From NCBI RefSeq assembly GCF_036010505.1, contig NZ_CP108569.1, forward strand, positions 1,116,001 through 1,180,000: a DNA stretch of 64,000 nucleotides, written 5' to 3'. Shown in pieces: positions 8,326 to 16,690 of the stretch (positions within the stretch are counted from its first letter, which is position 1; every line of letters begins with the position of its first letter). The notes beneath the pieces were generated by a model. The model saw nothing but the letters and a program-made list of their open reading frames with translations. It ran no database searches and was not told the DNA's origin. Both the position numbers and the translations under genes were made by a program. This DNA comes from Streptomyces sp. NBC_01197 (lineage in GTDB: Bacteria > Actinomycetota > Actinomycetes > Streptomycetales > Streptomycetaceae).

Positions 8326-9531
8326 ATGGATCCCCGTGCACTGACCCCCGCGCTGCTCGTCCTGCGGCTCTGCCTCCACCTGCTGATGGCGGGACTGCTG
8401 GCGCTGGCCGCGGTGCGGGCGCTCGCCGGTCACGCGGCGAACGCGCCCGCGGTGGTGGCGGCGGCCGTGGTGCTGGGCGCGGTGTACGCGGCGGGCGCGG
8501 TCTGGCCTTCGGTACGGACCTCGCGCCGGTCCGCCGCCGTCTGGCTCGGTGTGCTCGGCGTGGCGTGGCTGGGGCTGCTCGTGCTCTCCCCGGACGGGCT
8601 GTGGGTGGCGTTCCCGCTGTACTTCCTCCAGCTGCATCTCCTGCCGGTGCGCTGGTCGGTGCCCCTGGTCGTCGTCACGGCGGGCGCGGCCATCGCCGCG
8701 TACGTGGGTCACGGGGCGGCGCTGAATCCGGGTGCGTTCATCGGCCCGCTCCTCGGGGCGGCGGTCGCCGTGGCCACCGTCCTCGGCTACCAGGTGCTCT
8801 ACCGCGAGAGCGAGAGCCGCCGCCGGCTGATCGAGGAGCTGATCTCGACCCGGGCCGAACTCGCCGCAGCCGAACGGACCGCGGGCACGCTCGCCGAGCG
8901 CGAGCGGCTCGCCCGGGAGATCCACGACACCCTCGCCCAGGGGCTCTCCTCCATCCAGCTGCTGCTGCGGGCGGCCGGGCGCACCCTGCCCGCCGACGCG
9001 CCGGCCGCCGCCCACATCGAACAGGCCAGGCAGGCCGCGCAGGACAACCTGGCCGAGGCCCGCCGCTTCGTACGGGCGCTGTCGCCGCCCGCGCTGGAGC
9101 ACGGTTCACTGGCGGCCGCGCTCGACCGCCTCTGCACGGGCGGCCCCGGACCGCGCGTCCGCTTCTCCACCAGCGGCACGCCGGTCGCGCTCCCCACACC
9201 GTACGAGGTGGCGCTGCTGCGGATCGCGCAGTCGGCGCTCGCCAACACCGTTCAGCACGCCGGGGCTTCCCGCGCCGAGATCACCCTGAGCTTCATGGAG
9301 ACCGCGGTCGCCCTGGACGTCGTCGACGACGGCTCCGGCTTCGACCCGGTGCTCGCCGGTACCCCGTCCGGTGACGGGGGTTTCGGGCTGCCCGCCATGC
9401 GCTCACGCGTCGAGTCACTGGGCGGCACCTTCGCCGTCGAGTCCACACCGGGCCAGGGGACGGCCGTCGCGGTCACGCTGCCGCTGCCCGAATCCGAAGA
9501 GATCCCCGTACCCGAAGGGGCGCCCGCATGA
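8326..9531 (+). CDS. Sensor histidine kinase (HisKA_3 type)
   Basis: 401 residues from ATG at 8326 (GGGAGG just upstream). Five to six membrane segments fill residues 8-160; phospho-acceptor box LAREIHDTLAQG with His200; ATPase boxes TVQHAGAS, DDGSGFD and GFGLPAMRSR. Overlaps the response regulator by ATGA. Diverges from the ABC exporter with 135 bp between, a common layout for regulators of antibiotic or lipid-stress exporters. Confidence 0.92.
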   Translation: MDPRALTPALLVLRLCLHLLMAGLLALAAVRALAGHAANAPAVVAAAVVLGAVYAAGAVWPSVRTSRRSAAVWLGVLGVAWLGLLVLSPDGLWVAFPLYFLQLHLLPVRWSVPLVVVTAGAAIAAYVGHGAALNPGAFIGPLLGAAVAVATVLGYQVLYRESESRRRLIEELISTRAELAAAERTAGTLAERERLAREIHDTLAQGLSSIQLLLRAAGRTLPADAPAAAHIEQARQAAQDNLAEARRFVRALSPPALEHGSLAAALDRLCTGGPGPRVRFSTSGTPVALPTPYEVALLRIAQSALANTVQHAGASRAEITLSFMETAVALDVVDDGSGFDPVLAGTPSGDGGFGLPAMRSRVESLGGTFAVESTPGQGTAVAVTLPLPESEEIPVPEGAPA

Positions 9532-10172
9532 CGATCCGGCTGCTGCTCGCCGATGACCATCCGGTGGTACGGGCCGGGCTGCGCGCCGTCCTCGACACCG
9601 AGCCCGGCTTCCGGGTGGCCGGCGAGGCGGCGACCGCCGAACAGGCCGTGGAGCTGGCCGCTTCGGGAGAGTTCGACGTGGTCCTGATGGATCTCCAGTT
9701 CGGCGCGGGCATGCACGGCGCGGAGGCCACGGCCGCCATCGCCGCCGTCGAGGGGGCGCCGCGGGTCCTGGTGCTGACTACGTACGACACGGACGCGGAC
9801 ATCCTGGCCGCGGTGGAGGCCGGTGCGAGCGGCTATCTGCTGAAAGACGCGCCGCCCGAGGAGCTGGCCGCCGCTGTGCGGACGGCGGCGGCGGGCCGCT
9901 CGGCGCTGGCGCCCGCCGTCGCGCACCGGCTGATGGACCGGATGCGCGCACCGGGCGAGTCGCTCACCCGCCGGGAGCTGGAGGTGCTGCAGCTGGTCGG
10001 GGACGGTCTGTCGAACCAGCAGATCAGCAAGGTGCTGTTCCTCAGCCAGGCGACGGTGAAGTCCCATCTGGTGCACATCTACGCCAAGCTGGGTGTGGAC
10101 TCCCGTACTTCGGCGGTGGCCGTGGCCTCGGCGCGGCGGCTCATCCGTCGCGCCGGTGGCTCAGCACATTGA
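9528..10172 (+). CDS. NarL/LuxR-family response regulator
   Basis: 214 residues: receiver domain with acidic pair DD (9-10), phospho-acceptor Asp55 (VVLMDLQF), Thr/Lys switch residues (LTTYDT, YLLKDAP); LuxR HTH at about 145-200 (SLTRRELEVLQLVGDGLSNQQISKVLFLSQATVKSH split here for brevity to its ends SLTRREL and QATVKSH). Partner of the kinase it overlaps. Its last 32 bases overlap the convergent VOC gene. Confidence 0.93.
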   Translation: MTIRLLLADDHPVVRAGLRAVLDTEPGFRVAGEAATAEQAVELAASGEFDVVLMDLQFGAGMHGAEATAAIAAVEGAPRVLVLTTYDTDADILAAVEAGASGYLLKDAPPEELAAAVRTAAAGRSALAPAVAHRLMDRMRAPGESLTRRELEVLQLVGDGLSNQQISKVLFLSQATVKSHLVHIYAKLGVDSRTSAVAVASARRLIRRAGGSAH

Positions 10173-10497
10173 CCACCTTGCCGTTCGGATCGCGTACGAA
10201 GAAGCGGCGTACGCCCCACTCCTCGTCCCGCGGCGGGTGCACGATCTCCGCCCCCGAGGCCAGCACCGCCGCGTGCACCGCGTCCACGTCGTCCACCTCG
10301 ATGGAGAGGTCGGGCTGCACGGCTGCGCTCGCGTCGTGCGTGGTGAGGGTGATCTGCGCGGTGGGGTTGACGGACGAGGCGAGCGTCATGACCCAGCCCT
10401 GGTTCATGACCTCGCCGAGCCCGAGCAGACCGTAGAAGTCCCGGCTCTCCGCCATGGCGTGCGTCGTGATGTCCGGCACCACCCTGCGGACGGACAT
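10141..10497 (-). CDS. VOC-superfamily (glyoxalase/bleomycin-resistance fold) protein
   Basis: 118 residues with the paired beta-alpha-beta-beta-beta modules of VOC proteins: DITTHAMAESRDFYGLLGL at the front and WGVRRFFVRDPNGKVVNVL at the end. Role cannot be assigned; small VOC proteins of this type are often annotated as glyoxalases without proof. Convergent with, and overlapping by 32 bp, the response regulator; start overlaps the stop of the gene upstream (TGATG), so the pair is coupled. Confidence 0.85.
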   Translation of the reverse strand: MSVRRVVPDITTHAMAESRDFYGLLGLGEVMNQGWVMTLASSVNPTAQITLTTHDASAAVQPDLSIEVDDVDAVHAAVLASGAEIVHPPRDEEWGVRRFFVRDPNGKVVNVLSHRRDG

Positions 10498-10838
10498 CAG
10501 GAGGCCGATCCGAACAGCTCCACCGCGTTCCGCACCTCCGAGAGCGAGACCGCGAGTGCGCTGACCGAGCCGATCGCCCCCGCGACCAGCAGCAACGAGC
10601 GACGCAGCCGCAGGATTTCCGGCACCCCGCTCCGGGCCATCTCCTCCAGGGCCGCCAGTTCGTCCTCGGCGATGGCACGGTCGGGGAACTGGGCCGGGTG
10701 AGCGGCCAGTTCACGGCGGAGCCGGGAGACGGAGGCGCTCAGCTCCGACACTCTCGGGTCCTCGCCGATGCCCGTTACGCGTTTCTGCCCCGCACTTCGC
10801 AACAAAGTTCCCCCCTCGCACAACTCTGTGCCGGTCAT
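10497..10838 (-). CDS. DUF5955-like small helical protein
   Basis: 113 residues; the middle (DPRVSELSASVSRLRRELAA) and the C-terminal hydrophobic stretch LLLVAGAIGSVSALAVSL recall the Streptomyces DUF5955 proteins, though this is from memory. Two helices, no signal peptide. ATG at 10838 is the only good start that keeps the whole domain, but its ribosome site is weak. Function unknown; translationally coupled to the VOC gene. Confidence 0.6.
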   Translation of the reverse strand: MTGTELCEGGTLLRSAGQKRVTGIGEDPRVSELSASVSRLRRELAAHPAQFPDRAIAEDELAALEEMARSGVPEILRLRRSLLLVAGAIGSVSALAVSLSEVRNAVELFGSAS

Positions 10839-11001
10839 TCCCTACGGTTGGTCGACCGTGTGGCGCTGGTCGTACACCGCGGGTCACGAGTCAGTTAACG
10901 CCACCGCTCGTCGTTCTCGCCACTCCAGGGCGGGAATTCAGCCGGACGAGGTGGCGTCCATGAAGTATCCAGTCCTGATGCGATACGAAGGCGGAACCGA
11001 A

Positions 11002-11640
11002 GTGAACAACACGGGCACGGATACCTTCCTGCCGGGACCTTCCCGGACGGCCGGACCGGTGGTCGCCGGGCTGCTGCTCGCAGCGGGCGGCGGCCGGCGG
11101 CTCGGCGGACGCCCCAAGGCCCTGCTCGAACACCGCGGCCGGCCGCTGGTCGAGCAAGCGGTCCGGGTGCTGCGCGAGGGGGGCTGCGGTCCGGTGCATG
11201 TCGTACTGGGTGCTGCCGCGGACGACGTACGGAAGCGGGCCGAGCTGTCCGGCTGCGTGCTCGCCGACAACCCCCGGTGGGAGGAGGGCATGGGATCGTC
11301 GCTGCGCGCCGGACTCGCGTCGGTGGCCGGGTCGGGTGCGGACGCCGCCCTCGTCCTGCTGGTGGACCAGCCGGGAATCGGGGCGGCGGCGGTGGCCCGG
11401 GTACGGGAAGCGGGCGGCTCCGCGACGAGCCTGGTGGCCGCCTCGTACAAGGGGAAGCGCGGCCACCCGGTCCTCTTCGGCGCCGACCGCTGGGCGGACA
11501 TCGCGGCGACGGCGGTCGGCGACCGCGGGGCCCGCAGCTACCTCAGGGCCCACCAGGAGGCCATCACGCTGGTGGAGTGCTCCGATATCGCCGATGAGTA
11601 CGACATCGACACCGTCGAAGACCTGTTCCACTTGGAGTGA
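11002..11640 (+). CDS. MocA/MobA-like molybdenum-cofactor nucleotidyltransferase
   Basis: 212 residues of the NTP_transf_3 fold: LLLAAGGGRRLGGRPKALL at about 24-42 binds nucleotide; LVDQPG gives the metal-binding Asp; KGKRGHPVLFG is the typical MocA substrate loop. GTG at 11002 with GAAGGCGG upstream preferred over ATGs at 10960 and 10980. MocA enzymes transfer CMP to the molybdopterin of xanthine dehydrogenase-type enzymes, which fits the purine-degradation setting, although no xanthine dehydrogenase is in the window. Confidence 0.8.
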   Translation: MNNTGTDTFLPGPSRTAGPVVAGLLLAAGGGRRLGGRPKALLEHRGRPLVEQAVRVLREGGCGPVHVVLGAAADDVRKRAELSGCVLADNPRWEEGMGSSLRAGLASVAGSGADAALVLLVDQPGIGAAAVARVREAGGSATSLVAASYKGKRGHPVLFGADRWADIAATAVGDRGARSYLRAHQEAITLVECSDIADEYDIDTVEDLFHLE

Positions 11641-11689
11641 CCGAGCTGGCACTCTGCGCCGAAATCTGTCGATCCGGAGAATCTCGACG

Positions 11690-11703
11690 TCAACATACGT
11701 TGA
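11690..11703. promoter_or_regulatory. TCAAC-N4-GTTGA palindrome over the aceB -35
   Basis: TCAACATACGTTGA is a perfect 5-4-5 inverted repeat overlapping the -35 hexamer of the malate synthase promoter. A close relative, TCAACACTTTGTTGA, lies upstream of the urate-degradation operon (25589). Confidence 0.45.
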
Positions 11704-11728
11704 ACTTCCACCATGAGGAAACTAGTAT
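11700..11728 (+). promoter_or_regulatory. aceB promoter with operator in the spacer
   Basis: TTGAAC (11700-11705), 17 bp, TAGTAT (11723-11728): a housekeeping sigma promoter. The 15-mer TTCCACCATGAGGAA (11706-11720), 11/15 identical to the palindrome at 13737, fills the spacer, so the repressor would exclude RNA polymerase. Confidence 0.65.
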
Positions 11729-11853
11729 CCACACGTCAGAAGCGCTCCGTGCCCCACAGAGCGCCTGCGACCGTACCGCGACCCCTTGGCACTCCGTGCC
11801 ACCATGAGAGTCCTGCGGCCGTCAAGTACCGCCCGCTGAAGGAGTGACAGCTC

Positions 11854-13476
11854 ATGTCCGCACCAGCGCCGTCTCCGCTGGCCATCGTCGATGCCGAGCC
11901 CCTGCCCCGGCAGGACGAGGTCCTCACCGATGCGGCCCTGGCCTTCGTGGCCGAGCTGCACCGGCGGTTCACCCACCGCCGTGATGAGCTGCTCGTCCGC
12001 CGCGCTGAGCGCCGTGCCGAGATCGCCCGGACGTCCTCGCTCGATTTCCTCCCGGAGACCGCGAGCATCCGTAACGACGACAGCTGGAAGGTCGCGCCGG
12101 CCCCGGCCGCGCTGAACGACCGCCGCGTCGAGATCACCGGCCCGACCGACCGCAAGATGACCATCAACGCCCTGAACTCGGGCGCCAGGGTCTGGCTCGC
12201 AGATTTCGAGGACGCGTCCGCCCCCACCTGGGAGAACGTTGTCACAGGCCAGCTCAATCTGACCGACGCCTACGAACGCCGGATCGACTTCACGGACCCG
12301 AAGTCCGGCAAGTCGTACGCTCTGAAGCCCGCCGCCGACCTCGCGACCGTCGTGATGCGCCCGCGCGGCTGGCACCTCGACGAGCGCCACCTCGTGCTGG
12401 ACGACCGCCCCGTCCCGGGCGCGCTGGTCGACTTCGGCCTGTACTTCTTCCACAACGCCAAGCGCCTCATCGAGCTCGGCAAGGGCCCGTACTTCTACCT
12501 CCCGAAGACCGAGTCCCACCTGGAGGCACGCCTCTGGAACGAGATCTTCGTCTTCGCGCAGGACTACGTCGGCATCCCGCAGGGCACCGTCCGCGCGACC
12601 GTCCTGATCGAGACGATCACGGCGGCGTACGAGATGGAGGAGATCCTCTACGAGCTGCGCGACCACGCGTCCGGGCTGAACGCGGGGCGCTGGGACTACC
12701 TGTTCTCCATCGTCAAGAACTTCCGCGACGGCGGCTCCAAGTTCGTTCTGCCGGACCGGAATCTGGTCACGATGACGGCGCCGTTCATGCGCGCGTACAC
12801 CGAGCTGCTGGTCCGCACCTGCCACAAGCGCGGCGCACACGCCATCGGTGGCATGGCCGCCTTCATCCCCTCCCGGCGTGACGCCGAGGTCAACAAGGTG
12901 GCCTTCGAGAAGGTCAAGGCGGACAAGGACCGCGAGGCCGCCGACGGCTTCGACGGCTCCTGGGTCGCCCACCCGGACCTGGTGCCGATCGCCATGAAGT
13001 CGTTCGACGCGGTCCTCGGCGAGAACCCGAACCAGAAGCAGCGCCTGCGCGAGGACGTCGCGGTGGCACCGGGCGATCTCATCGCGATCGACTCCCTGGA
13101 CGCCAAGCCGACGTACGAGGGCCTGGTCAACGCGGTCCAGGTCGGCATCCGCTACATCGAGGCGTGGCTGCGCGGTATGGGGGCGGTGGCCATCTTCAAC
13201 CTGATGGAGGACGCCGCGACGGCGGAGATCTCCCGCTCGCAGATCTGGCAGTGGATCAACGCGAACGTGGTCTTCGAGAACGGCGAACACGCGACGGCCG
13301 AGCTGGCGCGGAAGATCGCGGCGGACGAGCTGGCCGCGATCGAGAAGGAGATCGGCGAGGAGTCGTTCGCCGCGGGCAAGTGGCGGCAGGCGCACGACCT
13401 CCTGCTGACGGTGTCCCTGGACGCCGACTACGCGGACTTCCTCACCCTGCCCGCGTACGAGCAGCTGGGGAGCTGA
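11854..13476 (+). CDS. aceB: Malate synthase A
   Basis: 540 residues, full length for malate synthase A. Contains WLADFEDASAPTWENV, the MRPRGWHLDERH block with the catalytic Arg, GLYFFHNA, LIETITAAYEMEEI and the AHAIGGMAAFIPSRRD segment. Condenses glyoxylate with acetyl-CoA to malate. Good AAGGAG before ATG 11854. Its operator and neighbours tie it to glyoxylate from allantoin, not only the glyoxylate bypass. Ends in a strong terminator. Confidence 0.95.
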   Translation: MSAPAPSPLAIVDAEPLPRQDEVLTDAALAFVAELHRRFTHRRDELLVRRAERRAEIARTSSLDFLPETASIRNDDSWKVAPAPAALNDRRVEITGPTDRKMTINALNSGARVWLADFEDASAPTWENVVTGQLNLTDAYERRIDFTDPKSGKSYALKPAADLATVVMRPRGWHLDERHLVLDDRPVPGALVDFGLYFFHNAKRLIELGKGPYFYLPKTESHLEARLWNEIFVFAQDYVGIPQGTVRATVLIETITAAYEMEEILYELRDHASGLNAGRWDYLFSIVKNFRDGGSKFVLPDRNLVTMTAPFMRAYTELLVRTCHKRGAHAIGGMAAFIPSRRDAEVNKVAFEKVKADKDREAADGFDGSWVAHPDLVPIAMKSFDAVLGENPNQKQRLREDVAVAPGDLIAIDSLDAKPTYEGLVNAVQVGIRYIEAWLRGMGAVAIFNLMEDAATAEISRSQIWQWINANVVFENGEHATAELARKIAADELAAIEKEIGEESFAAGKWRQAHDLLLTVSLDADYADFLTLPAYEQLGS

Positions 13477-13526
13477 GGCGCCACCGCCGACCGCGCGAGA
13501 CCGATCGCGCGACCCGCTTGATCGCT

Positions 13527-13564
13527 GGGGCTGCCCCGGAGCCGCATGGCTCCGGGGCAGCCCC
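13527..13564 (+). terminator. Rho-independent terminator of aceB
   Basis: Perfect 17-bp stem (13527-13543 / 13548-13564) with GCAT loop followed by ATTTGTTTTT. Confidence 0.92.
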
Positions 13565-13686
13565 ATTTGTTTTTCGGGCTGTCCCGTCCAGCACCGGAAC
13601 CCGTGCCTCCGGATATGCCCCGATCCCACCCTCCACGGCCGCCTTCCACCGCACCCACCAGGCATGTTGAAGAAACCCACAATCTA

Positions 13687-13715
13687 TTGACAGTGCACTT
13701 GGACGAACCTAACCT
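13687..13715 (+). promoter_or_regulatory. Promoter of the NCS1 permease gene
   Basis: TTGACA (13687-13692), 17 bp, TAACCT (13710-13715). Start of transcription expected near 13722, upstream of the operator palindrome. Confidence 0.7.
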
Positions 13716-13736
13716 TGCCGCATCCCGATATTTAGA

Positions 13737-13751
13737 TTCCACATAGTGGAA
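13737..13751. promoter_or_regulatory. Perfect TTCCACATAGTGGAA operator palindrome
   Basis: Fully symmetric 15-bp site 10 bp before the permease start codon and downstream of the -10. Best example of the family also found at 5248, 5333 and 11706; the likely target of the IclR-type regulator encoded at 5534. Confidence 0.7.
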
Positions 13752-13761
13752 TTTCCTCAGA

Positions 13762-15357
13762 ATGAGTGGCCCGGTGATGAGTGCAGACATGCCTGTGGAA
13801 CCGCCCCGAGCAACGCCCTCCCTGGATACCACCGCCATCGCCACTGATGCCCACGACGGTCCCCTGGCTCCGTCCGACGGCGGCGACCGGCCGTCATCGG
13901 CTCGTGCCACGCCCCCGCTGAGCCCCCGGCTGTACAACAACGACCTGGCGCCCACCGAGGTCCACGGGCGCCGCTGGGGCAGCTACAACATCTTCACCCT
14001 GTGGGCCAACGACGTGCACAGCCTGGGCAACTACACGTTCGCCACAGGCCTGTTCGCCCTCGGGCTCGGTGCCTGGCAGGTGCTGCTCGCTCTCGCGATC
14101 GGCGCGGCGCTGCTCTTCGGGATACTCAACCTGTCCGGGTACATGGGCCAGAAGACCGGCATCCCGTTCCCGGTCATGAGCCGTATCAGCTTCGGTGTCC
14201 GGGGCGCCCAGATCCCGGCTCTCATCCGCGGCGCCGTCGCCATCGCGTGGTTCGGCATCCAGACGTATCTCGCGTCCCATGTGCTGAACGTCCTGCTGAT
14301 CACGCTGCACCACCCGCTCGTCCATCTGACCGAGAACTCCTTCCTCGGCCTGTCGACCCTCGGCTGGATCTCCTTCGGGTTCCTGTGGTGCGTCCAGATC
14401 GGCATTCTGATGTACGGCATCGAAATGGTGCGGAAGTACGAGGCGTTGGCGGGCCCGGTCATCCTGTTCACGCTGTCCGCGCTCGCCGTCTGGATGTTCT
14501 GGAAGGCGGGCGGCTCCATCGCGCTGTCCAGCAACCACCCGCTGACCGGCGGGAAGATGTGGCACGAGATCTTCGCGGGAGCGTCGCTCTGGGTCGCCGT
14601 CTACGGCACGTTCGCGCTGAACTTCTGCGACTTCACCCGGTCCTGTACGAGCAGGAAGTCGATCACGATCGGCAACTTCTGCGGCATCCCCGTCAACATC
14701 ATGCTCTTCGGGACCATCGCGGTCGTGCTGGCCGGGGCGCAGTTCCGGATCAACGGGCATGTCATCAACAGCCCGGCGGATGTCGTGCAGGCCATCCCCA
14801 GCACCTGGTTCCTGGCGCTCGCCAGTCTGGCGTTGATCGTTCTCACCGTCGCGGTGAACCTCATGGCCAACTTCGTGGCCCCGGCCTACGCGCTGGCCAA
14901 TCTCTTCCCCAAGCGCCTCGACTTCAGGCGGGCCGGCATCGTCAGCGGCGTGATCGGCGTCGTCATCCTGCCGTGGAACCTCTACAACAACCCGACCGTC
15001 GTCAACTACTTCCTGGGCGGCCTCGGCGCGTTCCTCGGCCCGCTGTTCGGCGTGATCATCGCCGACTACTGGCTGATCAGGAAGGGCCGGGTCAATGTGC
15101 CGGAGCTGTACACGATGGACGCCTCCGCCGCGTACCACTACACACGCGGCGTCAACCTGCGCGCCATCGCCGCCTTCGCCCCGGCGGCCGTCGCTGCCAT
15201 CGTCTGCGCCCTTGTGCCGCTGTTCTCCGCCGTCGCACCGTTCGCCTGGTTCACCGGGGCCGGAATCGCCGCCGCGGTGTATCTCTGCGTCTCGGAGCGG
15301 AACGGCAACCACCAGGACGTTCCCGGCGCGTCCATAGCCGTTCCGAGCGTGCACTGA
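13762..15357 (+). CDS. NCS1 family permease (allantoin/hydantoin/nucleobase)
   Basis: 531 residues with a ~55-residue hydrophilic N-terminus and about twelve membrane segments. Starts the transporter core with LYNNDLAPTEVHGRRWGSYNIF, and contains the NCS1 substrate/sodium region around ALGLGAWQVLLALAIG and MSRISFGVRGAQIPALIRG. Sharing an operator with allantoinase and malate synthase makes allantoin (or a related ureide) the most likely substrate; uracil or hydantoin are alternatives. ATG at 13762; ATG at 13777 also possible. Confidence 0.88.
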   Translation: MSGPVMSADMPVEPPRATPSLDTTAIATDAHDGPLAPSDGGDRPSSARATPPLSPRLYNNDLAPTEVHGRRWGSYNIFTLWANDVHSLGNYTFATGLFALGLGAWQVLLALAIGAALLFGILNLSGYMGQKTGIPFPVMSRISFGVRGAQIPALIRGAVAIAWFGIQTYLASHVLNVLLITLHHPLVHLTENSFLGLSTLGWISFGFLWCVQIGILMYGIEMVRKYEALAGPVILFTLSALAVWMFWKAGGSIALSSNHPLTGGKMWHEIFAGASLWVAVYGTFALNFCDFTRSCTSRKSITIGNFCGIPVNIMLFGTIAVVLAGAQFRINGHVINSPADVVQAIPSTWFLALASLALIVLTVAVNLMANFVAPAYALANLFPKRLDFRRAGIVSGVIGVVILPWNLYNNPTVVNYFLGGLGAFLGPLFGVIIADYWLIRKGRVNVPELYTMDASAAYHYTRGVNLRAIAAFAPAAVAAIVCALVPLFSAVAPFAWFTGAGIAAAVYLCVSERNGNHQDVPGASIAVPSVH

Positions 15358-15409
15358 GACGGGTACGGCGCCCGGGGGTGTCCCGCCCCGGCCCCTGTAC
15401 CGTCGGCGG

Positions 15410-16012
15410 ATGACAGTGATCACCACAGAACGCCTCCGGCTGCGCCCGCTCACCGGGGCCGACACCGACTGGTGGGTACGGCTGCACGCCGACGAGGAGG
15501 TCAACTCGTACGTCGGCGCCTACACCCGGGCGCGGGCCGCGGCTCGTCTGCGCGCCATCGAGCAGCAGTGGGCCGAGCGGGGGCACGGTCTGTGCGCGGT
15601 CGAGCTGAGGAGCACCGGGGAGACCATCGGGCGCTCCGGCCTGAACTGGTGGGAGCAGTTCGACGAGACCGAGATCGGCTGGACCTTCGCCCGTGCGCAC
15701 TGGGGCCGCGGCTATGCCACGGAAGCTGCCCGGTCCGTTCTCGCGTGGGGCTTCGGGCCGCTGGGGCTCCAGCAGATCACCGCCATGATCCACCGCGACA
15801 ACGCAGCGTCGGGCGCGGTCGCCCGGCGCCTCGGTTTCTCACCCCTGCGCGAGGACGTCGTACTCGGGCGCCCCTGCACCGTCCATGCCCTGGTCCTGGA
15901 GGACTTCATCTCCGCCGGGGACAGGACACCGCCTCCCGGTCCCCCGCCGGTCGCTCCCCGCCCGACCGGGCAGGATGCCGGGGAGTCCGAGGGATTTCCC
16001 GGCGACCGATGA
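15410..16012 (+). CDS. GNAT acetyltransferase (RimJ/RimL type)
   Basis: 200 residues: begins ITTERLRLRPLTGADTD like RimJ/RimL-type N-acetyltransferases, with the acetyl-CoA loop in WGRGYATEAAR and the C-terminal NAASGAVARRLGF motif. A Pro-rich tail of about 30 residues follows. Acetyl acceptor unknown. Overlaps the next gene by ATGA. Confidence 0.87.
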   Translation: MTVITTERLRLRPLTGADTDWWVRLHADEEVNSYVGAYTRARAAARLRAIEQQWAERGHGLCAVELRSTGETIGRSGLNWWEQFDETEIGWTFARAHWGRGYATEAARSVLAWGFGPLGLQQITAMIHRDNAASGAVARRLGFSPLREDVVLGRPCTVHALVLEDFISAGDRTPPPGPPPVAPRPTGQDAGESEGFPGDR

Positions 16013-16662
16013 GTTCTCGTACCGGGTCCGGTCTGAAGGGTATGGACACGGATACGCACACCGACGCACCCAAGGAACCCGACAGCGCTCTGCCCGACAT
16101 GGAGCCCCCGGCCCGGTACATGGCGAAGCTCGCCGACGCCGTCACCGACGCACAGCTGGGTGGTCCCACACCCTGCCCGGACTTCGCGGTCCGGGACCTG
16201 CTCGCCCACATCTCCGGACTGACGGTGGCGTTCTGCTCCGCGGCCCGGAAGGAATTCGGGCCCAACACCGACACGGCCCCGGGCACCGGCCCGAGCCCCG
16301 AACTCGCCGCGGACTGGCGGACGGCCCTGCCCCGCCGGCTGGAGGAGCTGATCGCGGCCTGGCACTCCCCCGCCGCGTGGGAAGGCGACACCAGGGCGGG
16401 CGGATTCACCTTCCCCGCCACGGTCGCCGGACGGATCGCGCTGAACGAGCTGGTCGTGCACGGCTGGGACCTGGCCCGCTCGACCGGACAGCGGTACGCG
16501 CCCGATCCGGCGAGCCTCGGCGTCTCGTACGCGCTGCTCGCCCCGGCGGACAGCCCGGCGCGCGAGCCTGCCTTCGGGCCGGCTGTCGAGGTGCCGCAGG
16601 ACGCGCCGTTCCTCGACCGGGTGATCGGGCTCAGCGGCCGCAGCCCGGAGTGGAAGCCTTAG
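16009..16662 (+). CDS. TIGR03086-like mycothiol-dependent maleylpyruvate isomerase-fold protein
   Basis: 217 residues of the DinB/MDMPI metal-binding bundle: GGPTPCPDFAVRDLLAHISG near the front and VVHGWDLARSTGQ in the middle give the His/Asp ligands typical of the family. Enzymatic role unknown. ATG 16009 overlaps the stop of the acetyltransferase; ATG 16042 is an alternative. Confidence 0.83.
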   Translation: MSSRTGSGLKGMDTDTHTDAPKEPDSALPDMEPPARYMAKLADAVTDAQLGGPTPCPDFAVRDLLAHISGLTVAFCSAARKEFGPNTDTAPGTGPSPELAADWRTALPRRLEELIAAWHSPAAWEGDTRAGGFTFPATVAGRIALNELVVHGWDLARSTGQRYAPDPASLGVSYALLAPADSPAREPAFGPAVEVPQDAPFLDRVIGLSGRSPEWKP

Positions 16663-16690
16663 GGTCGTACGTTTGCGTCATACCGGGCTG

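Noticed and set aside
13894..15504. 536-codon frame antisense to the NCS1 permease
   Set aside because: Shadow frame; Arg/Gln/Asp/Glu-rich low complexity.
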